Shown here: one piece after another, positions 24,701-39,700 of the stretch
How the letters are laid out: each line of letters begins with the position of its first letter
How positions within the stretch are numbered: the stretch's first letter is position 1
The notes under the pieces: generated by a model
Told to the model about the DNA's origin: nothing
What the model saw: the letters and a program-made list of their open reading frames with translations, nothing else
Database searches by the model: none
Translations under genes and position numbers: made by a program
Assembly: GCA_031216915.1 (NCBI GenBank)
Contig: CM062292.1
Coordinates: forward strand, 8,495,920 to 8,559,919
Length of the DNA: 64,000 nucleotides
Direction: 5' to 3'
DNA from: Pictodentalium vernedei
Taxonomy: Eukaryota; Mollusca; Scaphopoda; Dentaliida; Dentaliidae

Positions 24701-27700
24701 GGGAAATTAAGTTAAAGTGATATTCCAAATTTGTTATAAAATTGAGTATATTATTTAGGTTAATATACTAACGATGCATTTATTGCCAAATTTTATTTGT
24801 TTTTGGCACTTTATTCGGGTTAAAAGGTGATAATTTGATGAATTTTTGCCCCAAAATAACTTAATTTATGGAGTTTAATATTTGTTAAGAAACACACACA
24901 GCAATAGAGTGTATAATGTGTTTTTTTTATTTTTCTCGATGAATGTGAGCATTTATCACTAGCGCGGAGGAGGGGGTAATGGAGTAACTACCCAGATCCC
25001 GCAGCATGTTAGGAACACGGGATTTTTGGTGTTTTAAAAAGTGCAGGCTGACCTATCGATATATCTGAGATGAAAGTCGTGGGAAGGCTTTTGGTACGGG
25101 TCTCGGACGCTGGTTGATATGACCAGAGTGCGTAGATTTCATTACTGACAGGTTCCATTCATATAAAAAAGAATAACCACTTGTTCCAGTTTGTTGATGT
25201 TCCACTGGTCTTTCCTGCGTCGTGGTTACGATTATCTTTGGAGAAAATTGCGCCATACACACAGAAATAGAGGTAATAAGAAAATGCAGGAGAATACTTC
25301 TGCTAGCACTAATTATAAAGAAAATTGCGACCCCCTGCTTATCGCATCGCTCCTTCGGTGCTCGCAGTGGCCGTAAAGCCCATTCCACATATTGTCCCGG
25401 GGCCCGTCTTCGCTCTCGGCGGCCCTGACATTTACTCCCATTCTGGTCTCTGATATTCTAGAAATGCTGAGCGAGTTTTATAACGCGAAATGTGTCAACG
25501 ATTTGCAAAATTAATTGACTGATTGTTGCTAACGACTGTCTTTGTATTGTGTGTGCATGAAGTAGGGGGGGGGGGGGGTGGATCTAAAGATCTCACTAGG
25601 TCTTATCTACAGTTAAAAGTAGAAGTCCTGTCATGAAATTCGCACAAATAGCACGTAGATTTGCGCGTTAATCTACGCGTTATGACCATGGTAAGGCTAT
25701 TAAATTCTGTTCATATGGCCTGTGCACAAGCAATGTTTCAGCCATTGGACCTCCGGGTAATTGGTCCATTGGCAGAAACATTGCCTGTGTTTGCCATGCG
25801 TAAACAGGAGAACCTGCCGTGCTGGGGATGCAATTCCTACGCGCAATTAAGCCTAGATAAGCGCGCAGTTCGTGACAGGACTTCTAGTTTTAATCTTATC
25901 TACCAACAGGTAGAGAGTGCAATGGCTCAGTGGTCACGGAATTGGACTTCAAACCGAAATGTATAGGGTTCAATCCCCGCCAGGGGGGATTGCGTTGTGT
26001 CCTTGGGCAAGGAACTTAATCCCGATTGCCTATGCAGTGGCACGGTGGCGTTGTGTACTAAGGCATACAGCACGTCGATGGTGCACTTGTCTTTAACCAA
26101 GGCTAACTCTGCTTGTGTCGAGTTAGTACGTTGGGGAGTCTGACAGTTACTAGCCGTTGCTCGGTGGTTATCTCCGGGTACTCCGGCTTCCTCCGCCCGT
26201 AAAACTGTCAGACAAGAGGTAACCCTGGCTGTCGAAGGTGTCGATAAACCCCAATAAATACATAAATACCAACAGGTATCTCAACTATTAGCCATTATCG
26301 TTTGAACCATCCCCATCGTCATGTTCAACAGCGACCAACCTATGATGGTTATGCCACTCTAATAAACTGCCTCGACAATGGCACAAAGAACTACAACCTA
26401 CTTGCGCAGCTTCTCGGCTACATCGTCTAGACCCACAGGATTTCTCAGAATTACAAATACACTTGATTACTTTAACCCTTTACCCAACGCAGACGATACA
26501 CAAATTTATTATTTTAAATATCATTTTTTTTAATTTTTCAAAAAATTTCAACAAATCCATAACATGTGGCCCGTCATGGAACGAGCTCGACGAGCTCGTT
26601 CCAAAGAGGGGTCACATGATATGGTTTTGTTGAATTTTTTTGAAAAATAGTATTTTTCAGCTACTGAATTTGCATATTACGTGGGCAGATGTGGCCGATT
26701 CGTTGTTTAAATGGTTAATCACCTGCACAAGTGCTGGGTCCATCCCATCAGGAATACCAACTGGAAGCAGTAACTTGGACGGATCATTCTCAGTCAACCC
26801 AAACATTGGTGGGTCATCTATGTGGGTTTACTTTACGTATTAAAGCTTCGATTGAAAAGGTGTTAGTTTTGCATTTTCTGAGAATGCTTCACGTATTGGT
26901 GGAAGAGTGAATAATGTCGGTGACGGTGCATCTGCCCGTGCTTATGCAGTTATATTGCATATAGATTACCAAAGGAAATCAATGTAGAATAGCCTACGAA
27001 TCAGCACTCGGAGAGGAACGAACGTGATCGCAACCATAAAATCGCAAACGAATTCGTGCATTCATCATACGTAATTTCAAACGCTTCGTACTCATAAAAT
27101 ACTACTGATTTGGTCCCAATTCTTTCAATGTTTACAAATCTTCCTGAACGGGACAGAATACAAATTATGTGAACTGTGAATGTGCCAGGGGTGGCGCCAG
27201 GGATTTCTCAACGGGTGGGCTGACCTCTCCGACAGGGGGGCTATAACATTTGACCTCCCAAACGAAGGAAAATGAGTTAAAATTGGTAAATTGGAGAACC
27301 AAAATAGAAGCAAATTGAGTATGTTTGTTGATTATTTAACCCTTTACCTAACCTAAAAAGCAGACGACACTTGCAAAAATAATTCTTGACTAACTAATTT
27401 TTTTCATTTTTTTCTCACAAACATAGGTTATGACCCCTCGTTGGAACGAGCTTGACGAGCTCGTTCCAACGAGGGGTCATAACCTATGTTTTTGAGACAA
27501 AAAATGAAAAAAATAATGAAAATTAATTGGCGATTTTTGAGAATAGCGCTGGACGGTTTTGGCCGTTACCTTAGGTAAAGGGTTAAAGTAAACATATTAT
27601 AATAAGGTCGGGAAATATTTCATCTATAAAGCCAGTTTGACGAACGATATTAAGGAATTTCGTGAGAATCACTATTCTCTATCAAAGTTCCAGTGCTGCA

Positions 27701-30700
27701 CTGGTTCGAGACTGACAAGACGAGATATCTACATTCGATTGTCGGAAATTTCTCGTGAAGTCGGGTATACGAGACTCTCCGACGGACTGACTAAAAATTT
27801 CCGACGGGGGGGGGGGGGCTCTACCCCCACCCCTTGCCCCCCCCCCCCCCCCCCCTTGGCGCCACCACTGGAATGTGCTGTGAATTTCCAGCAATCACAT
27901 TCACAATTTCCCTATAGGAAATGCACACATTCTGCACACGGCTGTATTATATGCCACAAAACTATTATAGGACTCTAAAATAAAGTTATTACCGTAATTT
28001 TATTCAGGCGAATGACATCCATAACCAATATTTGACAAAATATCCATGTTATACTCACATTTCTGTCATCATTTTTCAAAAACAGCACTTCCGAACTTTT
28101 TTAAAATGGGAACGAATCTGCACTCTGTCGGAACGAATCAACGTAAAAACAACAAACGAACTGATTCTGTAAGCGCCGGTCACCCCCAGTGATATATAGT
28201 GAAGCCGAGTTTTATTTTAGTTTCAGTTTAAAAAGCACGAAATTTAAACAGAGCGGCCAGTTCGCACTGTATTTTAATTAAAATCCTTGTACATTTTCCA
28301 CCCTTCAGATATAATGATGCCTGCACACACACATTTCAAAACACATTTCAGACCTCATAATTTGTGATGTCTGATATGTTGAACGCAATCTTTTGAGTTT
28401 TGAATATTCGGACCGATATTTTTTTGCGAATAAAATGAATCAACAGCGATTCTATACAGTACATGGAGAGTGTATTATCATTAAATCACCCGCAGAGTGG
28501 GGATTCCACCTAAGCAATAATTGCAAATTTGTTGCAAAGCATAACCAGCAAAAGCAAAGTTTCAGCCAATGGACCTCCGGGTTTAACCCGGAGGTCCATT
28601 GGCTGAAACATTGCTTGTGTTTTTTGTCGATATGTATAAAATTTGAAAGTTATAGATTGGGTGATCACTCCACTCCGCGGGTAATTTAGTTACAATCCAC
28701 TCTCCACGAACTGCAGGTGGCAAGGTCAAAGACTTAAGACTGGTTCTCTGACAAAATTGCCCGTTTCTTAGTAAAATTCTTTCATCCGTTCAGATCGTCG
28801 ACTATTTAATTAAATTAACGATTAATTACAGTGAATTCTTCTTTAAGATTGGATGTGTAATAAATACAGAACTACACTTATGTTTGAATGAGTTAACGGT
28901 TACTGGACTCGAGCAGGTGGCGCTGCGATACCACTAGAACCTACTGGCTCTCGTGGTATCCTTGCGCCACTCGCTCTCGTCCACTAATCATTAACCCATT
29001 CAAACATAAGTGTAGTTCTGTTTTATTACACGAATTCACGTCAATAAAAACAATTATTAGAATAACATTTAGCGATTCATTTGACAACTATCAACAAAAA
29101 GAACACATTTTATCTCAAACCAAACTTACGAGGGAAACTTGTGTTACTATTTCGTATCCTGAGTTCCAATGTGTTCTATGTGTCTATTTGAGGAATAGTG
29201 AACGGCTTGGAGTTGACTACGTCCATATAGTGCCCAGTGAGGTGGTGTAGTTCCCGCCGCGAAGCGGAGGGAACTACACCACCTCAGTTGGCACTATATG
29301 GGCGTAGTCAACGACAAGACATGCACTAATCCTTATATTATATCGAATACCCATCAAGAAAAACATCTGTCCAATTTGTTAATCTATTACCAAGGTAGCA
29401 GCCATACCAACCAGTGTTACATAGAAAAAAAATACCATTTAGTTTTCAAAAAACATTTTCTTCTTCCAAAACATGGCTTATTGATATGAGCAGAAGACAA
29501 AGTTTGAATCGTTCGGCAAGGGTGAACAAAACATATCCCCCAAACGGAACTGTGTATTCTAGAATCGCTCAACTCGCTAATGAAAGCTATAATGTTCGAA
29601 ATTTGACAACGCAGTTTGATAATTTCCACACATTTGTCACACATATACATTACCGAATGGGTCAGTACGGGATACAAACCTGCGAAGATTCGAATGAATT
29701 CCATTATTTATTCGTTTACTGCCCAAAACATACAATTAAATAGCGAAATAATATTAGCAGCGAAACAAACGATTTTTCATATCCGGACGCGTTCTCATGA
29801 ATGTTGTACCCAGGTACGGATCAGTCTCTTCGAAACAAGATATAGATCATCTTCTCAAGGAATAAAATGGACGCCTCGGAAAATGTGACTTCAACAACGG
29901 AAAAGCGATACATTTTTCCACAATGATTTCTTTCCAGGTCGTTTTGTGGATGTTGTGCCTCTGTGAATCGATATTTAAATTTAGCCTGATTAGTTTTATT
30001 CGCCCAGTATGAAAAGAAAACTGATATAGTAGTGTGCTAAAAATAGAAAACGTGTAGTGCCTGGGTATAGTGCCTGGTCAGTTCTGTGGATGCAAACTAC
30101 ACTAAATAGGAGTGCAGCATTCGTCCAATCAGGAGCCTAGAAGGTCACGTGAGATATAATATTAGGACATAGAACACATTGGAACTCAGGGGACGATTTT
30201 CAGCTATCGATAGTGATTGCACGATTTCAACAAACTTTCAGGGAAATTTCGCTTCTATTTAAAAATAGTGCGTATGTGAAGAACAGATTTTCATTTTCCA
30301 CATGGTGTTACAGTAGATGGAGATTACATAGACCAGGTGTGTAATAAATATGTGTTATGTGCATATTGTACTTGCGCAACGGGTAGCATTACTTCCCCAA
30401 ACACGAATCGAGTCGTGATAAAAGATTGTAAACAAGCACAATGAGCGAACAACCCATTTATCTACCCTCCAGTCAGAAAACCCGATAACCATGACTTCTC
30501 AAAAATAATTGTTAACAAACAAAAATCCACACTCAATTGATCAAAATAATATATGTCCATTTTCAATTCTCTCAACCCGACGGCACGTGAAGAAATTCCT
30601 TCAGCATAAATGAAATTGTACATTCTGAAAATAAACAATCAAACTCAGTCCAAGTATGCTTTTTCCGTCGAGCAATGATAATTCGAACCAAATTCAATTC

Positions 30701-33700
30701 ATTCCATGAGGTCACCTAAAGCACAGACAGTTGGTTTGCGAAAAAAACTAGGGAATTATTTTTTTTTTGTAGTGTGTAAGAATAGCTTTAAGTACATGAC
30801 ATCACTTCACTCCTAATTTTTAGAAGCGACCAAATCACAATTGGATTGACGTTACGTTTTAGAATTTTTAGCTGCGACTAGCAGCTCTATAAGTGGCAAT
30901 GTCGGTCTGTCGGTTTGTCTGTCGGTCTGTCGATCGGTCTGTCTGTGACCAACGAGTTTCAAAACTCAATAACTTTTGAAATACTTGATGGAATGACTTT
31001 ATATTTGGCATGTGAGTGCATCTTATTGATGTCTAGTCACTGTTCAATGCACGTGTTGTTCCAATTATTTTTCTTGGAGTTATGGCCCTTGATGAACTTA
31101 GAATTTTGTGAGATTGCACCACCCGTGGCAGCGGCGGCGTCGATGTCGCGATTTTGTCTCCATAACTTTCAATTTTTATGATTCACCTCCATGTTTTTTG
31201 TTTTGGTGTTTTGCATGGTGGATTGTTTATTTAATGGATCGTGCAATTCCCTGCAACGTGGAATGTGTGTTGAGGCAAACGTGATGCGTCGTTCATTGCA
31301 GCATTATACGTTTTTGAAGGAAATGACTTTTGATTGCCAGTACCACTGAAACAGTCCGTCAGTTTTGGTAATATAATTTTTTTAGCCGTATACCAAACGT
31401 AGTAAAATTAGACACATAGCTTCATTGGTGTACTGTCTAAAGAGTCTTTGGTTAAAATTCAGTCAACTATGCCCACTTGCGACGCTACATACTTTCAACA
31501 GAGTTTTCGACAAAGCGTGCATCCGGGGCACTCCCACGTGCCAGGGGCTTGAAAACTAGACCATATCGAAGTTTTGAACAGTACACATCGATTGCACAAC
31601 ATTTGTTTTCAACTCGATTGAAAAGCAAAATGCCGCGAATGTCCTAAGTTGATAGGGGTAGGGCTATTGCTCTAATTATACAGGACCAATCGCAACGTCT
31701 CATCGCGCAGCAATTTGGGGCACATGAGTCAACGATAGCTCGTTTAGATGGGCGTCTCAGAGACACAATAAGATTAGCTGACCGTTCCAGGAGCGGACGG
31801 TTACGTTGCCACATCAAGATAGAGGCATACGTCTCTCACACCTCCGTAACCGATTTCAGACGGCGACGAAGACGACGAGTCAGGGTTTAAATTCATGCTC
31901 TCGGGTCACCAGTCTAATTCTCTAACAAATTACACGCTGTTCTGATCTGGAATCAGACTAGCCATTAAACAGGCCATCGCCTATGTTTAGAAACACTCGT
32001 CCGGGGTATTTCAATTGGCCGGAAAAGCGAACTTCCCTTTTTCGACCAACTGATATATTCCAAACGATTGTACCTTAAAAATATCATCAACCCCCATTTT
32101 CTTGAAACCAGCGGATGAAATGTTGCTCAATCGAAACTTGATTTCACCGCATTTCTGATGCCATTGCTACGCGGAATCCGCGTGGTTCCACTGAGAGTAC
32201 TCATTCCAGCTGTAGGTTTATGATTACACCGAGTGGTTCCACTGAGCGTGTTAATATCTCGATGGCTTTAAAGGCGATTTAAATACTTATTTATTGAAAT
32301 ATCTGGAGCACGAAATAATATCTGTATATACCTGTGTGAGTGAAGGAACAAGACATTACATTCCAAAAAACAGTAGTCTGTGCGCAAACTCCACAAGTGA
32401 TTAAACAAACAGGTCACAACAGCTTCGAATACCCCACAATATTACATTGGTGGCCTGAGATTGTGATACAAAATGTCAAAATGTTCATCGAAACAGCTTA
32501 ACCAATTGAAACCGAAACACCTCTGTTCCGGTGCAGGATCATGACGGCGTAATTCCGTTAAGTAGAGTGGCTCCTCACTGAATGTGTAAGGGCAGGCCAA
32601 TCAATATTGTCAATATGCAGCCTTAACCCTTTACCTGATATGAAAAGCAGACGACACTTGCAAAAAAAATTCTTGAATAACTAATTTTTTTCATTTTGTG
32701 TCTTCAAAATATAGGTTATGACCCCTCATTGGAACGAGCTCGACGAGCTCGTTCCAATGAAGGGTCATGACCTATGTTTTTGAGATAAAAAATGAAAAAG
32801 TAATGAAGATTAATTTGCGATTTTTGAAAATAGCGCTGGTCGGTTTTGGTCGTTAAGTTGGGTAAAGGGTTAAGTCTGCGTGTTGAAAATATTAATTGGT
32901 CTTCCTCCAGATAATTAATATGGACTCTTCCAGTGATGCTGTTGAGTAGACATGGAAGATGCCACGAGAGTACAAAGGGGTAACTTCTACCAACATAGTT
33001 CACTCACATGGCTTTTGTTTTCCTTTTTACTTTACAGGAAACGACGAGGTCATAATACATGAAAACATGTATGGAAGACTGGTGATCATGCAGAAAGGAC
33101 TCGGCCTCATCATAGTTGCGCGTCATTGGTTGGATAATTATTTCTTTACTCTACGTATGGCTGAAAATGCAATCAATGAATCAACTGGACTGCTATCCTC
33201 GGGATGTCCTAAAGATCAACTCATTGACAGAGGTATGCGTCGTTTTAATGCAACACACTATATTCAGAATAGTGCTATCCGATTGACGAAAAAAAAAAAA
33301 AAAATACGGCCAACACAGTTTCGTTTCCCTCATAAAGCTCAAAACCAAGACCGAAAGACCGCAGATATAACCTATAGCAGTGTCAGGATATTTGTTCGTG
33401 TGACGAAGGATAGTTGGGTGGGGGAGGGGCGTTTCGTCATGTGGCAGGGAACAGGTTTATAATTTCATTCAGCCCTTTACCTAACTCGTAAAAGAGACGA
33501 CACTTCTCCCCCACCCCCAAATGTGACAAAAACTTTACATTTTTGCCTAAAAACATAGCTTATGACCTCTCTACGCGCTCATTCCAACAAGAGTCCATAA
33601 GCTATGATTTCGAGGCAAAACTAGCGGTAAAGTTCCAAAACACCAATTAAAAGGCGGGTTTTTGAGGGTATAGTTGGCTAGTTATTTGGTATAGTTAAAA

Positions 33701-36700
33701 AGTATGGAATTGGGGTCGAGAGACGCAAAGCCTATACCCCCTTGTCCACCAGCTCTCTTTTCTCATCCACTACCACAAAGCCACAAAGTGCATACAAACC
33801 TGGAACAGATTCAGTTTTAACCATTTAGCCAACGTAATGCAACGATGACGCAAAAAATGAAAACAATTAGTTATTCAAGAATTTCGTTTGCAAGTGTCGT
33901 CTTATTTTCGTGTTAGATAAAGGGTTAACACAACGATGTCGGAGGAAGAGAATTGTGATATATTCCTTTATTAAGTATACTTACCTATCAGAGTGAAGCT
34001 TCACATAAACCACATGAATACAGGTGTTCCAAATATGGGAAGTTCATCTAAATCTTGAACAAACAAATTGTGTAGTAATTTTACTCTCAATCCCCCCCCC
34101 CCCCCCCCCCCGTCTGATAGGGGGTGGGGGGCGGTGGCGTTGTGGTAACCGGTTCTCGTCAGATCACCGAAGTTAAGCATCGTCGAGCCCGGTTAATCCT
34201 CGGATGGGTGACCGTCTGAGCGATCAATTCTGACTTCCGCGTTGTGTTCTTGGGCATGGCATTTAACCCCGATTGTCCACATGGTGGCACGATGACTAAG
34301 GCGTACTGCACGTCGCCAGTCTAACCCTGCCTGTACCGCAGTGCGGAGTTACGATGTTGGGGAGCTGGCGGCTGTTCGTCATTGCTAGGTGGTTCTCTCC
34401 GGGTATTCCGGCTTCCTCCACCCGTAAAACTGTCACGGAATTGATTAGCCATTGTGCATAAGTATGTAACCTTAAACGCCAATAAATAAATTTTTTTTTT
34501 TCTGATAGAACCAGTACCTGACATAGATTCAAGGAAACTGATTACAGTAGAAAAGAAAGATTAATATTTATTTATTCGAAGTCAACGGGGCCGATTACAT
34601 AAGATGTACAAGAACAGAAGCAATTGATCCTAGCGAATTGTGTGTTTTGGTCCTAAATGCTCACATATAGTTCCAAAATGTCGTCTTTTCAAAGCACTTT
34701 TCAAAAATAGGGAGTAAAAAGTCCTGCCGTATGAACGGAGGCAATCAGCTTATTTCTGATAGGTGGAGACGAAATGGGCGGGAAACCTTGACAAACCAAT
34801 CCGAGATTGAATGACGAAGGTCCTAAAATGACCCAAGATATAATCAAGTCAAAAACGATGGATAATTTCAAAGACAGTAAGTTAACTCTCAAAATGTCTC
34901 ACCACGTAAAGGTCCTTTTTCTCATACACAACACTTCTAATACACTCTCTTCTTTGAAACAACGAATGTTGCGTTCTGTTTGAGGAACCACACAGTACCT
35001 CCGTTCTATGTTCTCTAAATTTTTATTTATTCGGGTTTTTTTCTGTCTCTCCTTGAAGTAAGAAGATTCGAGATAGGACAGCGACGATAGGTAAACACGC
35101 ATGGACGTACACATAACAGTACGAAGGATTAACCTTACACGAAATTTGCTAATCCTTCACCCAACTAACTACTACTACTACTTACTACTACTACTACTAC
35201 TACTACTACTACACTAATGTACCTATGCTCTTTACATTACATAAGAGAGCTCTGCGTGTAATAAATATAAAAAAATACAATTCCCACACGAACCCCTTAT
35301 TCCTCAAAGATGAAATTCTCAAGTTTGATGATCTTTACAGGCTACACACTTTGCTGTTCATTCGTGATTGGCACTCTGGAAACTTGCCAAAAAGTTTTGA
35401 AAATTTCCTCCAAATCTATAATCACCCAACCGGAATGCTAACCAGACATAGTGGACAATTAAAGAGAAATACACATCTAACATGCTTCTCCGCAAATTTA
35501 CCAAAACACTCATTCCCTAAACTATGGAATGACCTAAGCAATGACATTCAATCTGAACCGAGTCGCTCTATATTCAAACGCTCCATAATATTACACGCCT
35601 TGGGAACTTATAATACACCCCCGACATGTTTCAATCCACAGTATCCTGATTGTAACACTAGAGTCGGTGATCTCTTGCGTGACTAGGCCATTACTAACAG
35701 CAGCTCAGATAAACATAGTAAGATAAGAACACGGTGTAGACCGCCTTTAAGGCGTGACCAGATCTGTAATGCTTTCCTTGTCCGAATCTCCCCCAAACAT
35801 TTAATAAAGAATACCGGTCTTTGTTATGTATTGCATCTTTTGAAAAGAAATTGAAACTTATTTACCACCTGTACTTCCAAATAGGAGATGGCAGGAAGAC
35901 GTCTCCTTACAATATGCATGTTTTTTTTACATTTACAACTTGTCACTGTTCTCGTTACACAATATTTTTTTTTTTTTGGAAAACATCTAAATACATTTAT
36001 ATTTGTAACTACACTATATGTACATGTATATTGTGAATAAAATATTGTATTGTATTGTATTGTATTGCGAGCATGCGTGTGATTGCGTGCTCTCATGCGC
36101 AAATGACCTCGGACGCCACTACCATCCTATGGAATCGGGTAGCTTCCCTTATACGTGCACAATTGAAATGATTTGTATTCTAATCCCATATCCTTAAATA
36201 TCACTTCCCTTGCATATGCAAGTGATCGCTATAGACATAGTGCCCCCCCCCCCCCCGCCCCGCCCACTATACGTGAAACATACGCGTGTCGCGGGTGAGA
36301 CAGCAGGATGGGATATTTCTATCCCACCCCACGTGACACACTCATTTTCTATTTCATCATCGTCTGCACAATTGTAAATAAACAAAATGGCTTCACGATT
36401 TGCAAATAAAGACTGAATATTTAATTATTAGCGAACGTAGTGAGCGGCCGAAGGCCGCGAACGAAGAGAGCATAATGGTAACGTGTGTGTATGTGTGAAA
36501 ATATAAGATCGAAATTTAGAATATTTCAGAAAAATATATAACCATGCGATCCAAAAATCTGTGTCCGGAAGTTAACACCATGGACGAAAAATAGGAGTCG
36601 AAGTTGATCAAATTGTATTGTTTTCATTGGTAGAAATCGAATTAGATTTCTGAAAAAGGAACAGGTGAACGTGCAGGAATAGCGTCACCCATAGATATCG

Positions 36701-39700
36701 GATATGGCGTCATCTGACAGGTTCAGTCAAAACTCGAAACCACAACAACACAAAAGAAACGCAAGTTGCGCTGTATTTGTCGTTCATTTTTTAAACTTCA
36801 ATTGCTTGTACAAAAAAAAATCAAAATTGTTGGCCACAAAGTCGCACGCTTGTTAATAAAATACCTAAGAACAAGTGTGTCTGCAAGAAATTCTATAATT
36901 TTAAGTATTTTCCTGTCGCGAGACGTTTAAAAACGACGAGTCAATGTTTTCTCGCATTTCTCATTTCTGACACTTTTTGTAAACAAAAGGTTTACCCCTC
37001 TTATGACGATTTCCTCTGGAAGATACGTAATATACAATTAAAAGAGGGACACAATGGGATTCCTGAGACTTTGCTCTTCATTGCAATGCATTGTACTGTT
37101 CGGATCGTATTTTTTTCCCCTTTTTTCTGACGCAATAAAATTTTTTGAACGATTTTTTCCACTTTAATATTTATCAAGAAGTTACGGTACCGGTACCTGG
37201 TAATGATATTTCGAACACGAACTTTTCATTTTTGAGGTTTTGAAGTGATACAGTGTACAGAAACTTACACCCAAGCACCTCCACCGCAGTGGAAACTCCA
37301 CAGAAATTTGTTGCTTCTTTCGGATTGACCCACTTTTGCGTCACGCGGTGCTTCTTGTAACGTTGTACACCAACTTTGGCTAGGAAAGACGGTTTGCCGT
37401 CTTGGGCTGTGATTGCAAGAGACAATTATCAATACGTGTACACGCAGTGTTGTACTGTTGATACATTTTGTTTTTGAATATAAAATCATTCAGTAAATAG
37501 TTCATGACTGATTTCTTCGAAAGATAAGGAAGATCAGAAGGTGAACTACTGTCGTGTTTGATCAGTGACCGAGTCTGATCAAACAGTCAGTCTCACGGAC
37601 GACAATTACAAATTAAATCGTAGGAATTCCTAATTCCATAAATTTGATACCAGACAATTTTACTTACACTCACTGATACTGAATTCATTTTCTATCTGAT
37701 CCTTTTTACATGACGTTTAACAATCCAGTGGCGGTGCCACTGGAGGAGGATAGCTGTCCCTCCCACCCCCCCCCCACCCCCCAATCAAACTTCAAATTTC
37801 TATCTGACCGTGGTTTTCCCACCCAATTTCACACTGCAAACGACACACAACAATACACGTCATGTCGGGTGTTGTAGAAATGTTCAGATATCGCTCCCAC
37901 TCCCAAGGCCTCCAAATATAGAAATCTTTCATGGGGAGAACTCCATATCCCCACACACGCGAGGGGGAGATCCCGTTCCCTCCGCCAGCTATAAGGCCTG
38001 TGGCATTTGGGAGATTCCTTCGGCATCTTGACCTTGGACCCCCACCCCCAAACGTCCCCCATAGCTTACCTAAGCCTCCCCCCCTCCTCCAAAAAAAAAA
38101 AAAAAGATTAAATCTTGGCGCCGTCACTGTAGCGATCAGTCGGTATCAAGAAAACTTGTGATGGAAAGACAATGTGTTGATCAAATTTGCAGAATGGGCT
38201 ACATAAAATTAAGCTACATAATGTTCTAACCAACTTGCAAGTTAAAAATACCACAGATTTGGGTTCGATAGGGGGTGATTGATGCCCCCCCCCCCCAAAA
38301 AAAGACCCTTTCCAACCTACTTAGAACCTGAAGTGTTGAGGTTGAATGGGTGAGTGTATTTGTTGCACCCCTCTCCCCCCCCCCCCCCCAACCTTTCAGA
38401 AAATTTCAACCTGCTTGAACTACATGGCCTACTTGAAAATACAAGAAGTGATATGGAGGCAGAGTGTGGGTATTTTAATTAATGCCTCCACCCAAATACC
38501 ATCACAGATTGCTGAGTTATGAAATTTGAAAGGGATAAAAAGTCAGAAATCTTCGCAAAAAAAATTGGGAAAACAATCTTTTCTTGCTGCTAAGAATTCA
38601 CCATAATTAGGAAATTTTTAAACACAAAAAGAAAAGATGCGATCAGAAATTCACGCTTTCAAGACCATGAAGAAATATTTGAAAGGGGTAACAGCATGCA
38701 CGCAGAATTCATCAAATTGTTAATTGTACTTTCTTAGGGTACTGCTAGAAAACCTCTGCGTGGATGGTGGGGCGGGGCATAGAGAATAAACTAGAATTTC
38801 ACAACAAGACCATAAAAATATACAGAGTCGTGGCAAGTAACTAGATTTTTTGGTGAATAGTAATTACTGTGAACACTAGTTAGAACATATTGGCCGTGGT
38901 GATGGCTGATGGGGGTGGGGGGGGGGGGGGTGGAAATCGTAATTTTGAAGGACCATAACAAATTTATTTGAAAAGGATGTTATGATGGGCAACAACACTT
39001 TTGCCAAATTGTATTTATTGATGTCGGAAGTAGAAAATCACAGGGCTGTGATGCTGCTGGATTATTTTCTTATGACTTGGGTCTAAATCCTCCTAAGCAA
39101 GTCCCTTCAGGGGTGAAATCACAGCATACCATTCTGAATTTATTAAGTTTTTTGCAGGATACTATATTTTTTTAGAAACTACTGTATAATTATTTATTTA
39201 TTGTTGTTTAAGGTCACATACTTATGCATAATGGATAATCATGACCGTGACAGTTTTACGGGTGGAGGAAGCCGGAGTATCTGGAGAGAACCACCGAGCA
39301 ACGATGAGCAGGTGCCATCTCCCCAACATCGTAACTCCGCAATGCAGCACAGGCAGAGTTAGATTGGTTGAAGACATGCGCACCATCAACGTGCAGTACG
39401 CCTTAGTACACGGCGTCATCGTGCCCCCATGTGGACAATCGGGGTTAAGTGCCTTTCCCAGGGACACAACGCGGGAGTCCGAATTGATCGCTCAGACAGT
39501 CACCCACCCGAGGACAAACCGGGCTCGACGTTGCTTAACTTCGGTGATCTTGACGAAAACCGGTTACCGCAACGCCACCGCGCCCCAACTACTGTATAAG
39601 AACCTGTTCAACTCATAGACGGATTGCACCCCAGGGATTTGTGTTGTAACTTTTATTGTTTTGTGAGTTCTGTTCTCAAAAAGTGTGCACAATAATTGTT

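Noticed and set aside
27637-27978. 113-codon frame with a Pro-rich stretch, and its minus-strand Gly-rich partner
   Set aside because: It lies in the hAT element M and crosses its homopolymer end into flank; the 57-kb copy does not keep it.
29414-29743. 109-codon frame as a host gene
   Set aside because: It lies in an insertion within element H and ends with a LINE-like HYLFVYCPKH segment; too weak to call a gene.
34121-34240. 5S rRNA gene
   Set aside because: Only the internal-promoter half is present and it is fused to a SINE body with target duplications.
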